A DNA stretch of 64,000 bases. Origin: Pseudomonas putida (GTDB lineage: Bacteria; Pseudomonadota; Gammaproteobacteria; Pseudomonadales; Pseudomonadaceae). Location: positions 1,550,001 to 1,614,000 of the forward strand of contig NZ_CP029693.1 in assembly GCF_003228315.1 (NCBI RefSeq), in the 5' to 3' direction. Positions 35,280-45,000 of this stretch are shown here, one piece after another. Made by a program: the position numbers and the translations under genes. Below the pieces are notes generated by a model. The model saw only the letters and a list, made by a program, of their open reading frames with translations, was not told where the DNA came from and did no database searches. Each line of letters starts with the position of its first letter. Positions within the stretch are counted from its first letter, which is position 1.

Positions 35280-36923
35280 TCAGCCCTCTGCATTGAGTTG
35301 AGGCGCGGCGTCTGTCCTGCGCCGGGCGACGGTCTGCTCCCCCGCGCACAGCCAGAACGGCGTCCACTGCGACGGCATGTCGAACCACGCATCCCAGCGG
35401 CTTTGCATCTGTGGCGTTTCCTCGACCTGCCCGGCCTGGCGCATCGACAGCGGGCGCACCGGCGGGCGAAACGAGGCCAGCGCAATGGCGTCGACACTCA
35501 GGCCGGCGCCGAGGCCGAGCAAGGCCGCCACCTGTTCACGGCAACGGCGGCCCTGGCACGGGCCCATGCAGGCGCGCGTCAGGCGCTTGGTCACGTCCGG
35601 GTTGGGCGAATCGTTTTGCATGGCGATTTCCAGCGACGCCTGGGCCGGCGTCCATTGCAGATAACGCGGCGGTTGCTGACCGAGAATCTCACTGGCGGTC
35701 ACTTCTTCGCACTGGCAGACAAAGGGTTGGTTCTGTGCGTGGAGCGTGGAGGCCCGCACCCAGGCCGTGCGATGGGCAGCCGGGTCGACGACGGGCGCGT
35801 CGGGGACCGGGGCCCGCCCGCTCGGCGCGATGTCGACACCCAGCGCCACCAGCGCGGTGTGCGCGGCGATGCGGCCTTCGCGTCGGGCAATGTCCTCGTC
35901 GAGGCTTTTCGACGGCCAGACACCCGCGCAGTCACCGGCCACCAGCACGAAGGGCAAGGAAGTTCGCTGCAGCGGATCCGCGTCCGGGACGTGACCGCCT
36001 CGCTCAGCCTGGAAGGACACGCGGCATCCCGCCGATTCCAGTAGTTCGATGGCGGGAATGGCAGCCACGCCCAGCAGTACCGTGTCGCATTCGATCTCGA
36101 CCAGCGCCTCGTCAACCGGACGACCGCTGTCGTCGATCGCCACGGCGGTCATGCCCTTGACCCCGAATCCATCGCCGAACGCCTCGCGCACCACATGCCC
36201 GGTCAACAGCCGCGCGCCCTGCTCCACCAGTTGCGCCAGTAGCGCCGGATCGCCACTGACCTGCGGCGCCTGTTCGATGATCGCGGCAATTTGCACGCCG
36301 CTGGCGATCAGCGCCTTGGCCGTGGCCAGCGCCTGGGTGTCGCTGCCGACCAGCACCGCACGCTTGCAGTCCAGCGCCTGGTAAACTGTGGCCAGCCGAT
36401 GCGCCGCGCTGACACCCATCACACCGGGGCGATGCCAGCCGTCGAAGGCCAGGCCCATGTCGCGCCGGCCAGCGGCGACGATCACCTGTTTGAAGCGCAG
36501 CAGCCAGGCGTTGTCCTCGTCGGCCAGTCCGGCCACGGCGCCGTCGATCCATGCAGCGGTGGGCTGCTGGGGAAACAGGCCCCAGACCGCCGTGCCGAGC
36601 CGTACGTCGACACCGGCTTCGAGCGCCTCGGAGATTTCCGGGCGGGCATCGAGCAAGGTCTGCAGCACGCTGTTGCGGTTGGCCACCGCCGCGCCCATGC
36701 GCCCGCCGAAATGCAGCGGCACCTCCTCGCCCATGGTTTCCAGCGGCACCGGGTTTTCATCCACCAGGGTGACGCGCAGGCCATGGCCGATGGCGCTCAA
36801 GGCTGCGGCGAGCCCTGCGGGGCCGGCGCCGACGATCAGGATGTCAGTCTCGTCGCTGATCGGCGGCGCCTTGCCCGCCACCGACGCCGGATCGTAGTAG
36901 TTGTTTTTGTTATGTGTGGCCAT
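35280..36923 (-). CDS. Opine-oxidase-A/HcnB-like NAD(P)/FAD oxidoreductase with C-terminal [2Fe-2S] (BFD-like) domain
   Basis: The 546-residue protein has a two-dinucleotide-binding FAD/NAD fold (DILIVGAGPAGLAAAL, residues 27-42; CKRAVLVGSDTQAL for the second site). The C-terminal part has FVCQCEEVTASEI and RACMGPCQGRRC, four cysteines spaced as in BFD-like [2Fe-2S] domains. This is the architecture of opine oxidase subunit A, HcnB and the alpha subunit of D-hydroxyproline dehydrogenase. A 70-residue upstream extension in frame is non-coding in character; MATHNKN at 36923 is preferred. Confidence 0.9.
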   Translation of the reverse strand: MATHNKNNYYDPASVAGKAPPISDETDILIVGAGPAGLAAALSAIGHGLRVTLVDENPVPLETMGEEVPLHFGGRMGAAVANRNSVLQTLLDARPEISEALEAGVDVRLGTAVWGLFPQQPTAAWIDGAVAGLADEDNAWLLRFKQVIVAAGRRDMGLAFDGWHRPGVMGVSAAHRLATVYQALDCKRAVLVGSDTQALATAKALIASGVQIAAIIEQAPQVSGDPALLAQLVEQGARLLTGHVVREAFGDGFGVKGMTAVAIDDSGRPVDEALVEIECDTVLLGVAAIPAIELLESAGCRVSFQAERGGHVPDADPLQRTSLPFVLVAGDCAGVWPSKSLDEDIARREGRIAAHTALVALGVDIAPSGRAPVPDAPVVDPAAHRTAWVRASTLHAQNQPFVCQCEEVTASEILGQQPPRYLQWTPAQASLEIAMQNDSPNPDVTKRLTRACMGPCQGRRCREQVAALLGLGAGLSVDAIALASFRPPVRPLSMRQAGQVEETPQMQSRWDAWFDMPSQWTPFWLCAGEQTVARRRTDAAPQLNAEG

Positions 36924-36942
36924 CGGGTTTCCCTCGAGTCGA

Positions 36943-38289
36943 CTAGAACAACGAAGAAGGCGGCTTGACGTCGCCTTCGGCAAATCGCGACAGGCGCAGC
37001 TGGCGCATGTCCAGGCCCGGATCGCCCGAGTCGATCCAGTCCGCCAGGGTCTTGCCCACGATCGGCCCCATGGCAAAGCCGTGGCCGCAGAAACCGGTGG
37101 CGATCGCCAGGCCCCGGGGTGAGGTTTGCGCATCGATCACCGGAATGCCGTCGGGCAAGACGTCGATGGCCCCCGCCCAGCGATCGGCAATCTGCGTATC
37201 GACCTGCCCCGGGAACGCTGCCTTGAGCGCCCGCATGGCGGTGCCCAGGCCCTTTTCATTGGGCTTGATCAGCGGATTGCGCTCGTGGATGCCCTCGCCC
37301 AGCCGCGACGCCTGCGACCACGGCATGCGCTGGTGCAGGTCCGTCAGGCAGGCACCGTTGAGGTTGAAGCGAAACGACTTGCGGTGCGCCCACAATGAAG
37401 GTGCATACCAATGCAGGGCGCGCAGGTGGCCGAGGGTCATGTCGACGTCGACATGGGCGTCGTCGGCGATGTTGAAGCTACCGTCGAGCCGCTGGCGGAA
37501 ACCCACGCCATTGGCGATGGTGGAAATGCCGCTCAGGGTCGGGCCCGAAGTGGTTCGCGCCACCGTGCCACGGACCAGTTGCTGCGGCAGTTCGATACCG
37601 AGCAGGCGCAGCAGGCGGAAGGTAGTGACGCCGGCGGCGCAGACCACGGTTTTCGCCTTCACATAACCGCGCTCGGTTTCGACACCCACCACTTGCCCTG
37701 CGGCGACGTCGATGCCCCTGGCGCCACAGTGTTCCACCAGTTGCGCCCCCAGCTCGCGGGCACGCATGGCGAAGGCCCGCGCCACCAGCGTGGGTTCGGC
37801 CTGACCGTCGCTGGCGGTGAACAGTCCACCGTGTTGTGGCACAGCGTATCCCGGCAATTTCTTGAGCACTTCACTGGGCGAGAGCATCACGGTGTTCATG
37901 GAAAAACTGCGGGCAACGCTCAGCCAGGAGGCATATCCCTCACGCTCTTCCTCGTTGCCCGCGACAAACAGGCAGCCGTCGTTGCGCCAGCCCAGATCGG
38001 TTTGCAATTCACGCTCCAGCGAGCGCCAGAGGCCGATGCTGGCCTGCATCAGCGGCACTTCAGCCTCGTCCCGCGATTGCTGGCGCACGAAGCCCCAGGC
38101 CCGGGACGATTGCTGGCCGGCGAGCAGGCTTTTTTCCAGCAGCAGCACCTTCACCCCGGCCTTGCCAAGGTAATAGGCACAGGCACAGCCCATCAGGCCA
38201 CCGCCGATGATCACCACGTCGACTTCACGGGGCAGTGGATTGTCCTGGGGCGTCGATACGCCGGCCAAAGCTGCTACTGGAGTGTTCAT
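36943..38289 (-). CDS. FAD-dependent oxidoreductase, D-amino-acid oxidase/DadA family
   Basis: The 448-residue flavoprotein has VDVVIIGGGLMGCACAYYLG near residue 24 and the ExxxxA-like LLLEKSLLAGQQSSRAWGFVRQQ. The C-terminal RWAGAIDVLPDGIPVIDAQ and GHGFAMGPIVGKTLADWI motifs are those of DAO-family dehydrogenases. It is the first gene of the four-gene operon, with the opine-oxidase-A-like gene 19 bases downstream. No strong ribosome site precedes ATG 38289. It is divergent from a GcvA-like LysR gene, its likely regulator. Confidence 0.9.
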   Translation of the reverse strand: MNTPVAALAGVSTPQDNPLPREVDVVIIGGGLMGCACAYYLGKAGVKVLLLEKSLLAGQQSSRAWGFVRQQSRDEAEVPLMQASIGLWRSLERELQTDLGWRNDGCLFVAGNEEEREGYASWLSVARSFSMNTVMLSPSEVLKKLPGYAVPQHGGLFTASDGQAEPTLVARAFAMRARELGAQLVEHCGARGIDVAAGQVVGVETERGYVKAKTVVCAAGVTTFRLLRLLGIELPQQLVRGTVARTTSGPTLSGISTIANGVGFRQRLDGSFNIADDAHVDVDMTLGHLRALHWYAPSLWAHRKSFRFNLNGACLTDLHQRMPWSQASRLGEGIHERNPLIKPNEKGLGTAMRALKAAFPGQVDTQIADRWAGAIDVLPDGIPVIDAQTSPRGLAIATGFCGHGFAMGPIVGKTLADWIDSGDPGLDMRQLRLSRFAEGDVKPPSSLF

Positions 38290-38416
38290 AAGGGAAATCG
38301 CCGAGTGGGAAATGACGCATGGCGCTGCGTCGTGGTTTCGGCTAAGAATGTGCCCCGTCAGGCTGAAATTACAGTGATGTCTGCGCATTAATTCCATGTG
38401 AGGAACGCATAGAAAC

Positions 38417-39292
38417 ATGAGCCGCCAACTGCCATCGATCGAGCTTTTGCAGGCCTTCCTGACGGTTGCCAAGACCGGCAACTTCGGCAAGGCGGGCGAG
38501 CAGCTCAACCTCAGCCAGAGCGCGGTGAGTCGCCAGGTCGCGCAGCTGGAAGCACGCCTGGACACCCGCCTGTTCGAGCGGCACACGCGCAGGATCGTGC
38601 TCACCGCCGAAGGCCGCTCGCTGGTGCCGGTGGCGGAACAGGTCATCGGCCTGCTCTCGGACGCCTCGCACATGCTCGCCACCGTGGGCACCAGCGTCAG
38701 CCTGCGGGCGCATCCGACCATGGCCGCGCGCTGGTTGATTCCACGGCTGACGGCGTTCTATCGCGAGCATCCGCAGGTCACGGTCAGTGTCGACACGGTG
38801 TATCACCGCTTTCCCGATTTCGCCTTCGAATCGATCGACGCCATGATCGCCTACGGAACCGCCACCTGGCCGGACTTCGAAGCGCTGGATTTATGGGAGG
38901 AAGAGCTGATTCCCGTGTGCTCGCCGCAGCTGCTCGAAGGCACCACACCCGAAGATCTGCTCAAAACCGCGCGGCTGGTCGACTCGAGCATGGACCGCCT
39001 CGACTGGCGTCGCTGGGAAGAGTACTACCCGGACTCGATTGGCCCGGATAACGCGCATCTGACCTTCGACACCCTGGAATCGGCCATTGTCGCGGTGAAA
39101 TGCGGTCAGGGGATTGCCTTGGTCGACGCGGTGCTCACCCAGGATGAATTGCGCAACGACCAACTGGTTCGCGTGCATGCCGGACGCATTGTGACCGGTG
39201 GGCGATACACGCTGGTGTATCCGCGGCGGGTGAAACATTCGAGCGGGTTTTCCGAGTTTCTCGGCTGGTTGGAAAACCAGAGAACCGCTTAA
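38417..39292 (+). CDS. LysR family transcriptional regulator, GcvA-like
   Basis: The 291-residue protein begins LPSIELLQAFLTVAKTGNFGKAGEQLNLSQSAVSRQVAQLEARL, as in the GcvA/AmpR group, and has TMAARWLIPRL and the substrate-domain features SVDTVYHRFPD and TLESAIVAVKCGQGIALVDA. The 127-bp space to the divergent flavoprotein gene is probably its binding region. Members of this group often respond to amino acids. Confidence 0.92.
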   Translation: MSRQLPSIELLQAFLTVAKTGNFGKAGEQLNLSQSAVSRQVAQLEARLDTRLFERHTRRIVLTAEGRSLVPVAEQVIGLLSDASHMLATVGTSVSLRAHPTMAARWLIPRLTAFYREHPQVTVSVDTVYHRFPDFAFESIDAMIAYGTATWPDFEALDLWEEELIPVCSPQLLEGTTPEDLLKTARLVDSSMDRLDWRRWEEYYPDSIGPDNAHLTFDTLESAIVAVKCGQGIALVDAVLTQDELRNDQLVRVHAGRIVTGGRYTLVYPRRVKHSSGFSEFLGWLENQRTA

Positions 39293-39323
39293 CGGGCAAC
39301 ATCGATGTTGAATGTGCCGGTCT

Positions 39324-39349
39324 CATCGCGAGCGGGCTCGCTCCCACAG
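39324..39349. repeat. Single REP palindrome
   Basis: ATCGCGAGCGGGCTCGCTCCCACAG is a right-hand REP arm with no left partner in range. The sequence after it (TTTTTGTGTCGACCAC...CGGCCAGCCCC) resembles the spacers of the array at 32.9 kb. Confidence 0.8.
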
Positions 39350-39389
39350 TTTTTGTGTCGACCACCCGTTATTCGGCCAGCCCCAGAAA

Positions 39390-39493
39390 CTGTAGGAGCG
39401 AGCCTGCTCGCGATGGACTCAAGAACGCAGCGTTTATCCAGATACCCCGCGTTATCGTTGACGACCATCGCGAGCAGGCTCGCTCCTACAGGG
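39390..39493. repeat. REPIN with extended centre
   Basis: Arms CTGTAGGAGCGAGCCTGCTCGCGATGG and CCATCGCGAGCAGGCTCGCTCCTACAGG, with the CGCGTTATCGTTGACG centre. Confidence 0.87.
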
Positions 39494-39656
39494 AGAGGGC
39501 AAACGATGTGCTTAGTGCCATCACACTAAGGTGCATTCGCGCTATACCCGGGGATGATATCGATGGCAGTGCCTGTCCCCGCACACTCACCTCCTGGGCG
39601 AACCCGTCGCTTTCACGTCGAAAGTGTGGCTCTTGCCCCCCATCAGGAGAGTGACC

Positions 39657-40607
39657 ATGACAACGTACCTGAACCACTTCGCCCAAAAGAAAGCCTCGCA
39701 GACGCCAGTCCTGGTCCCGCACAACCCGGCGTTCGAATACCAGATTCCTTCGCGCTACGCGGTGCGGGTCGGTGATATCGATGTGATGGTCATCAGCGAT
39801 GGGGTGTTGCCGCTGCCGACCGAGACCATGTCCACCAATGCCGCCCCGGCGGAGCGCAAGGCGTGGTTCAAGGAGATGTTCCTGGGGCCGGACGCGTTCG
39901 ACTGGGCGCTGAACGTGCTGGTGGTGCGCAGCGGCGAGCAGGTCATCCTGGTCGACGCGGGCCTGGGCAATCAGTTCCCCGGCTTTCCCCGGGCCGGGCA
40001 GTTTCCCAAGCGCCTGGCAGCCGCCGGCATCGATCTGGCATCGGTCACCGACATCGTCATCACCCACATGCACATGGACCATATCGGCGGGCTGCTGGTG
40101 GACGAGGTGAAAAACAGCCTCAGTCCTGACGTGCGCATCCACGTGGCGGCCACCGAGGTCGACTTCTGGGCCGAGCCCGATTTCACCTTCACCGAAATGC
40201 CGGCACCGGTACCGGATGTGCTGCGGGCAACCGCCAACGCATTCATGAAGGAGTTTCACAGCAAGCTGCGCACCTTCGACGACGAATACGAAGTGGCACC
40301 GGGTGTGGTGGCGAAAATGACCGGCGGCCATACCCCGGGCCACAGCGTGGTCTACGTGCAATCGGGCGACGAGAAGTTGACCTTTGCCGGTGACGCCCTG
40401 TTCCCGGTCGCCTTCGAACACCCGGACTGGCACAACGGCTTCGAACATGACCCCGAGGAATCGGTGCGGGTGCGGGTCCGTCTGATGCAGGAAGCGGCGG
40501 CCAGTGGAGAACTGTTTGTCGCCACGCACCTGCCCTTCCCTTCGGTGGGCCGGGTGGCGGTCGATGGCGAGGCCTTTCGTTGGGTGGCGGCGTTCTGGGA
40601 TTTCTGA
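39657..40607 (+). CDS. MBL-fold metallo-hydrolase
   Basis: The 316-residue protein has the metallo-beta-lactamase signature THMHMDH (His137, His139, Asp141, His142), then GGHTPGHS, the Asp-containing FAGDALF and the final His in ATHLPFPS. These give a full two-metal site. The group includes AttM/BlcC- and AiiA-like lactonases and arylsulfatase-like or quinolone hydrolases; the substrate is not identifiable here. ATG 39657 has AGGAGAG upstream. It ends at a bidirectional terminator. Confidence 0.92.
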   Translation: MTTYLNHFAQKKASQTPVLVPHNPAFEYQIPSRYAVRVGDIDVMVISDGVLPLPTETMSTNAAPAERKAWFKEMFLGPDAFDWALNVLVVRSGEQVILVDAGLGNQFPGFPRAGQFPKRLAAAGIDLASVTDIVITHMHMDHIGGLLVDEVKNSLSPDVRIHVAATEVDFWAEPDFTFTEMPAPVPDVLRATANAFMKEFHSKLRTFDDEYEVAPGVVAKMTGGHTPGHSVVYVQSGDEKLTFAGDALFPVAFEHPDWHNGFEHDPEESVRVRVRLMQEAAASGELFVATHLPFPSVGRVAVDGEAFRWVAAFWDF

Positions 40608-40621
40608 CCGCTGCGGCAAAC

Positions 40622-40655
40622 AAAAAACCGGCGCCTGTTCAGACGCCGGTTTTGT
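40622..40655. terminator. Bidirectional rho-independent terminator
   Basis: AAACCGGCG...CGCCGGTTT forms a GC-rich stem, flanked by A-run and T-rich ends, between the converging MBL gene and response-regulator gene. Confidence 0.85.
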
Positions 40656-40700
40656 TTGTCAGATGCGGGCAAATTTGTCGGGACAATGTACAGCCCTTGG

Positions 40701-41345
40701 TCAACCGCCCTGCCCGTTCCCCAGCGCCTCGGCCATGCGCACCAGATCGGCAAAGGACTTGGCGTGCATTTTTTTCATGGCATGGGAGCGGTGGATCTTG
40801 ATGGTGATTTCGCTCAGGTTCATCTGCCCGGCAATTTGCTTGTTCATCAGGCCTTTCACGGCCAGCGCCATCACTTCCCTTTCACGAGGTGTCAGCGACT
40901 GGTAGTCGGCATGCAGGTTCGAGGATTTGCGCTCCAGTTCACGGCGCTTCATGTCGGTCTGCAGTGCGGCCGACACCGCGTCCAGCAGATCCTGCTCGCG
41001 AAAGGGCTTGGCCAAAAAATCCACGGCACCGGCTTTCATTGCCTTGACGGACATTTCGATGTCCCCGTGGCCGGTGATGAAAATGATCGGGATATTGATG
41101 TTCGAATCCACCAGCTGACGCTGGAAATCCAGACCGCTGCTGCCCTGCAGGCGCACATCGAGGACCAGGCAACTGGCGCCATCGGTCTTTGAATGCTGGA
41201 GAAATTCTGCAGTCGAGGCGAAGGTCTCGACCCGCATGCCGGCAGAGCGCAACAGGTTGCTGAGCGCATCGCGGATGGAGGCATCGTCATCCACCACGAA
41301 CACAATGGAAGCAGTGTTTTGCGACTCGCTGAGCGGAGCGTTCAT
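40701..41345 (-). CDS. FixJ-family response regulator (receiver + LuxR HTH)
   Basis: The 214-residue regulator has a receiver domain with acidic Asp20/Asp21, phospho-acceptor Asp63 (LVLDVRL) and Lys113 (AKPF), then a LuxR/FixJ helix-turn-helix (SLTPREREVMALAVKGLMNKQIAGQMNLSEITIKIHRS). FixJ-type proteins are partnered by PAS or GAF histidine kinases; the giant sensor kinase upstream on the same strand is the natural candidate. It follows the LRAT-like gene after 107 bases. Confidence 0.94.
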   Translation of the reverse strand: MNAPLSESQNTASIVFVVDDDASIRDALSNLLRSAGMRVETFASTAEFLQHSKTDGASCLVLDVRLQGSSGLDFQRQLVDSNINIPIIFITGHGDIEMSVKAMKAGAVDFLAKPFREQDLLDAVSAALQTDMKRRELERKSSNLHADYQSLTPREREVMALAVKGLMNKQIAGQMNLSEITIKIHRSHAMKKMHAKSFADLVRMAEALGNGQGG

Positions 41346-41452
41346 GCACGGCAATCCCTGGGAGAATGGTGGAAAAAAAGTGTAGCACAACGCCACCCAC
41401 AGCCCGGATGCCCCTCCGAGCGGCTTTATTCGTTTGGGAAAACTTGCGGGCG

Positions 41453-41884
41453 TCACGCAATCAGGCTGGATTCCAGCGCCGAGATCATCGAGAAAAAACC
41501 ACGGGGCGAATGCAGGAGCAATTCCACCTGGGCACTGCGACTTTCCCCCCGTGTGCACCAATTGCAGAAATGCTCGCAGTTGTTGGAGAAAATCCGGTAA
41601 TGGCGCTCACCCACTCTTGAGTACGCGCGACGGACGATTTCTTCACTGGAGTACTCGCTCTGCGCTTCAAGAATCCAGACGGGTCTGCCATTGGCGAACT
41701 GTTCCAGATCGGTCACCTCGATGGGCCCCGGCGTGAATGAACCGCTGTACCCGGCGTAGTGGGCGACCCGACCTTCACCCAGGTAGATGCCATGGTGAAT
41801 GTAGAATTTTCGCGATGTGATCAGATGCGAACCGGCCCGGATTTGAGGCAGTGCCTGTTCGACATCGGCTATCAGGCTTTTCAC
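41453..41884 (-). CDS. LRAT-domain (NlpC/P60-related) protein
   Basis: The 143-residue protein matches the lecithin:retinol acyltransferase-like fold, circularly permuted NlpC/P60 enzymes that act as thiol acyltransferases or phospholipases. The expected triad is His31 (HHGIYLG), His42 (VAHYAGY) and Cys103 (SNNCEHFCNWC). There is no signal peptide. The start is GTG 41884 with GGAG upstream, where the GGAG is partly inside a predicted hairpin. It lies between the giant sensor kinase and the FixJ-like regulator. Its substrate is unknown; bacterial members are little studied. Confidence 0.85.
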   Translation of the reverse strand: MKSLIADVEQALPQIRAGSHLITSRKFYIHHGIYLGEGRVAHYAGYSGSFTPGPIEVTDLEQFANGRPVWILEAQSEYSSEEIVRRAYSRVGERHYRIFSNNCEHFCNWCTRGESRSAQVELLLHSPRGFFSMISALESSLIA

Positions 41885-41895
41885 GATAAAGTTCT

Positions 41896-41933
41896 CCGCA
41901 ACCCTTGAAATGACTATATCGCCGGGGTTGCGG
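41896..41933 (-). promoter_or_regulatory. Hairpin in the LRAT leader overlapping its ribosome site
   Basis: On the minus strand CCGCAACCC and GGGTTGCGG are perfectly complementary with a 20-base loop. The last GG of the 3' arm is the start of the GGAG ribosome site, so the folded RNA would hide part of it. Confidence 0.5.
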
Positions 41934-42049
41934 CACTACATTTGTACAAGCGATTACTTCGTCAGACCCATTGATATGCGCCCGTTAAACCAAAGTATGA
42001 AGCCGGGCGCCAATGGGTCGCTGCCGAGGACTGAACGCGCCAAAAGCGT

Positions 42050-45000
42050 TCACTCCTGCAGCACCGGAAGGGTGAATTGAACAGTGGCGCCACAGGGCTG
42101 GTGGGCACTCGCCCACAGACGGCCACCATGGGCCTCGATGATCGAGCGACAGATCGACAGGCCCATGCCCAGCCCGGTGGGCTTGGTGGTGTAGAAGGAC
42201 GTGAACACCTGGTCGACGTTCTCCGCGGCAAAACCCGGCCCCGAATCGCTGACGCTGACCAACACGTAGCCCTGCTCACCCGGCACCGCGCTGATCTGCA
42301 ACTGGCGCTCGCCCTCGGGCGTCGCGCCCATGGCTTCAAGGGCATTCATGATCAGGTTGAGCAGCACCTGCTGCAGCTCCACACGGTCACCGACGATGAG
42401 CTGCAAGCCATCAGTGAGTTGCGTCTGCAACACCACGCCATTCTTCATGATCTGGCCACGGGTGAATTCGATCATTTCGCCGATGGCAACGTTGATGTCC
42501 AGCGGCCCTTTCTGCGGCGGCGCCTTGCGGATATGCCCACGGATCCGCCCCAGCACATCGGCTGCGCGGTTGGCATCCTGGATCAGGCGAGCGAGCACCT
42601 GACGCACTTCATCGAGTTCCGGTGGCTGGATATTCAGCCAACGCTGGGCGGCATTGGCGTTGAGGATGGCCGCGGCAATCGGCTGGTTGACCTCATGGGC
42701 GATAGACGCCACCAATTGCCCCATGGTGGCGACGCGATTGGCGTGGGCCAACTCGGTCTGCACCTCGCGATACCCACGGTACAAACGCGCGTTTTCAAGC
42801 GAGATCGCCGCTTGCGATGCCACCAGCTTGAGCACGGCGATTCGGCTTGGGCTGAACACCCGCGCGGTCAGATTGTTCTCCAGATACAACGCGCCTGTCA
42901 GCTTGGCCTGGTTCATCAAGGGCAGGCAGAGAATCGAGCGGGCGCGTTGCTGGCGCACGTAAGGGTCGGTGGCAAACGGCGCCTCGGCCATGGCATCGTC
43001 CAGGACGATGCTCTCGCGGGTGCGCAAGACATGATAAAGAACCGACTCCGGCAACAGTTGCGTGCTGACCGGTATCTCGCGCAACAGCGTCGCGTCATCG
43101 CCGGTGGTCACCTGCGCCGCGATCCGGTGCTCGCCAGCATCGGACAGAATCAGCAGCCCACGCTCCGCGCCAGCCTGTTCGATCGCCGTGAACATGACCA
43201 TGTCGATCAGTTTTTCCAGCACGATCTCGCCCGACACCGCCTGGGAGACCTTGAGCACGGTGGCAAGATCCAGGTGCTCGACTGCCGTGGCCATGGTGGT
43301 GGTCGGACCCAGCGCGTGCTCCTCAGTGCGCAGCGCGGGGTACTTCGCATCGAGCTGGCGCACCTTGCCGTCGGCCCCCCAGCGCAGATAGCCGTAGCGG
43401 GCATCTTGCAGATAGACCCGGGCGATCTTGCCCAGGCCCCGGGCCGCGTAGAAGCGCGACGCCAGTTCGTTGGCCAGCGCCTCGATGTGGATGAAGCCGC
43501 TTTGCTGCGCCAGATGGATGCTGTGCTCGTAAAGCCCTTCGGCCTCCACAACGCGCCCTTCGACACGGGCGATTTCCGCCGCGACCAGGGCGGCCCGGCT
43601 GGCAAAATTCTCCGGACACTGCTGCGCCCAGCCCTGCAACTGCTGGTGATCGACCGCCATGGCGGCCAGATGCTCCGCATGCCTGCTGCGGGCAGCACCC
43701 TCACAGCACGCCGCCCGGGTCAGCGCGTCATAGAAGTAGTATTCCGCCTCCTCGAAAAACGACTGGCAAACCCACAGCAACTGCTGCGCCCTGCCCGCGG
43801 CCTGCAGGGCGGCTTCAGGCTCGCCGGCCATGTAGCGCGCCTGCAGTTTGCGCACCCAGTACAGACACTCGGCCAGTACCAGATCCGGGGTGCTGGCCAG
43901 ATGAGTTTCAGTGTCGGCTTCGTTGAACTCGCTGTCCTCCAGGCGCCCGAAGGTCGGCGTCAGGCCGCGCAGCATGCGAATTTGCAGCAGTTGCGTGGTG
44001 ATGAAATCCGTCACCAGGCCGAAGCGTACTTTCTTCGCATAATCCAGGCCCTGCTCGGCCTCGCCCTGCACCTCGGGCAACGGCTCGCCGGCAAACAGCA
44101 GATCGGCAGTGAGGTTGTTGCCCGAATAGGCACCATAGGGCAAGTCGCCGATCCGGTTGGCCGCCACGAACGAGCGGCGCAGCAGGTCCCGGCATTGCGC
44201 CACGGGTCGCATCCAGCGCACGGCAAAACACGAAAAACACAGATAGGTGCTGGCCTCGAACCGTGTCAGCCCGCGTTGCTCGACCAGGTCGCAGCCCAAC
44301 TGCCCGAAGCGGAACCCCACCTCATGGTCACCGAAGCGTCGACCGGCCACCCGGAAGGCATTGGCATAAAGCACGCAGGAGGCATCGCAGTTGCCCCACT
44401 CCAGGCTCATGCTGATGGCCTTGCAGATCGACAGGTCTGACAGGTTCGCATCGCTCTGCAATGCAGGGGCAAAGAGTTTGCCCAGCACGTTGACGGTCAC
44501 CAGGGACGTCGCGTCCTCCATCAACGGCAAGTCGATCAGATCCTCGATGGCCCGGTCCCCCAGCAATTCGCCGATGCGCTCATATTCGCGCCGCACATCA
44601 TCATCGCTGGGGTGAGGCGACCACTCGATGCCCACATGCCGCAAGTAGTCAAGACAGACCGCACAGGCGGCATCGCTGCGATCCAGCAGCAGATGAACGT
44701 CCATTTGCAGGCAGGCAACGCTGGCCCGCTCGATCACGGTCATGGCACGCCGGGACAGAGCAATCAGGCGCCCGTCGGCGATGGCAAGCTGTCCGGTCAG
44801 GAATTCGCATTCGGCCCTGTTCAGTTCCAGCGCGAAACTGAGGGTACTGCGACGCGTCCAGCTACCCTCACCCAACAGCCGGGCACCCGTGGTGAGGTAC
44901 TTGAGCGCCGAGGCGTAGGCAGACGAAGCCTTGGCACGCTGGCCGGCAATCAGGTTGAACTCGGCCAGTTGTTCCCGCTCGCTCTGTTCGGTGAGCAGTG

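Larger units (their letters stand above)
39293..39656. other. Intergenic region with one single REP and one REPIN
   Basis: This gap of about 360 bp holds a lone REP (39324-39349) and a REPIN (39390-39493), then the promoter region of the MBL gene. No gene is seen. Confidence 0.6.

Noticed and set aside
35280..36923. Frame extended upstream to 37133 for the opine-oxidase-A-like gene
   Set aside because: The extra 70 residues overlap the preceding flavoprotein gene and are Arg/Pro/Ser-rich without family match.
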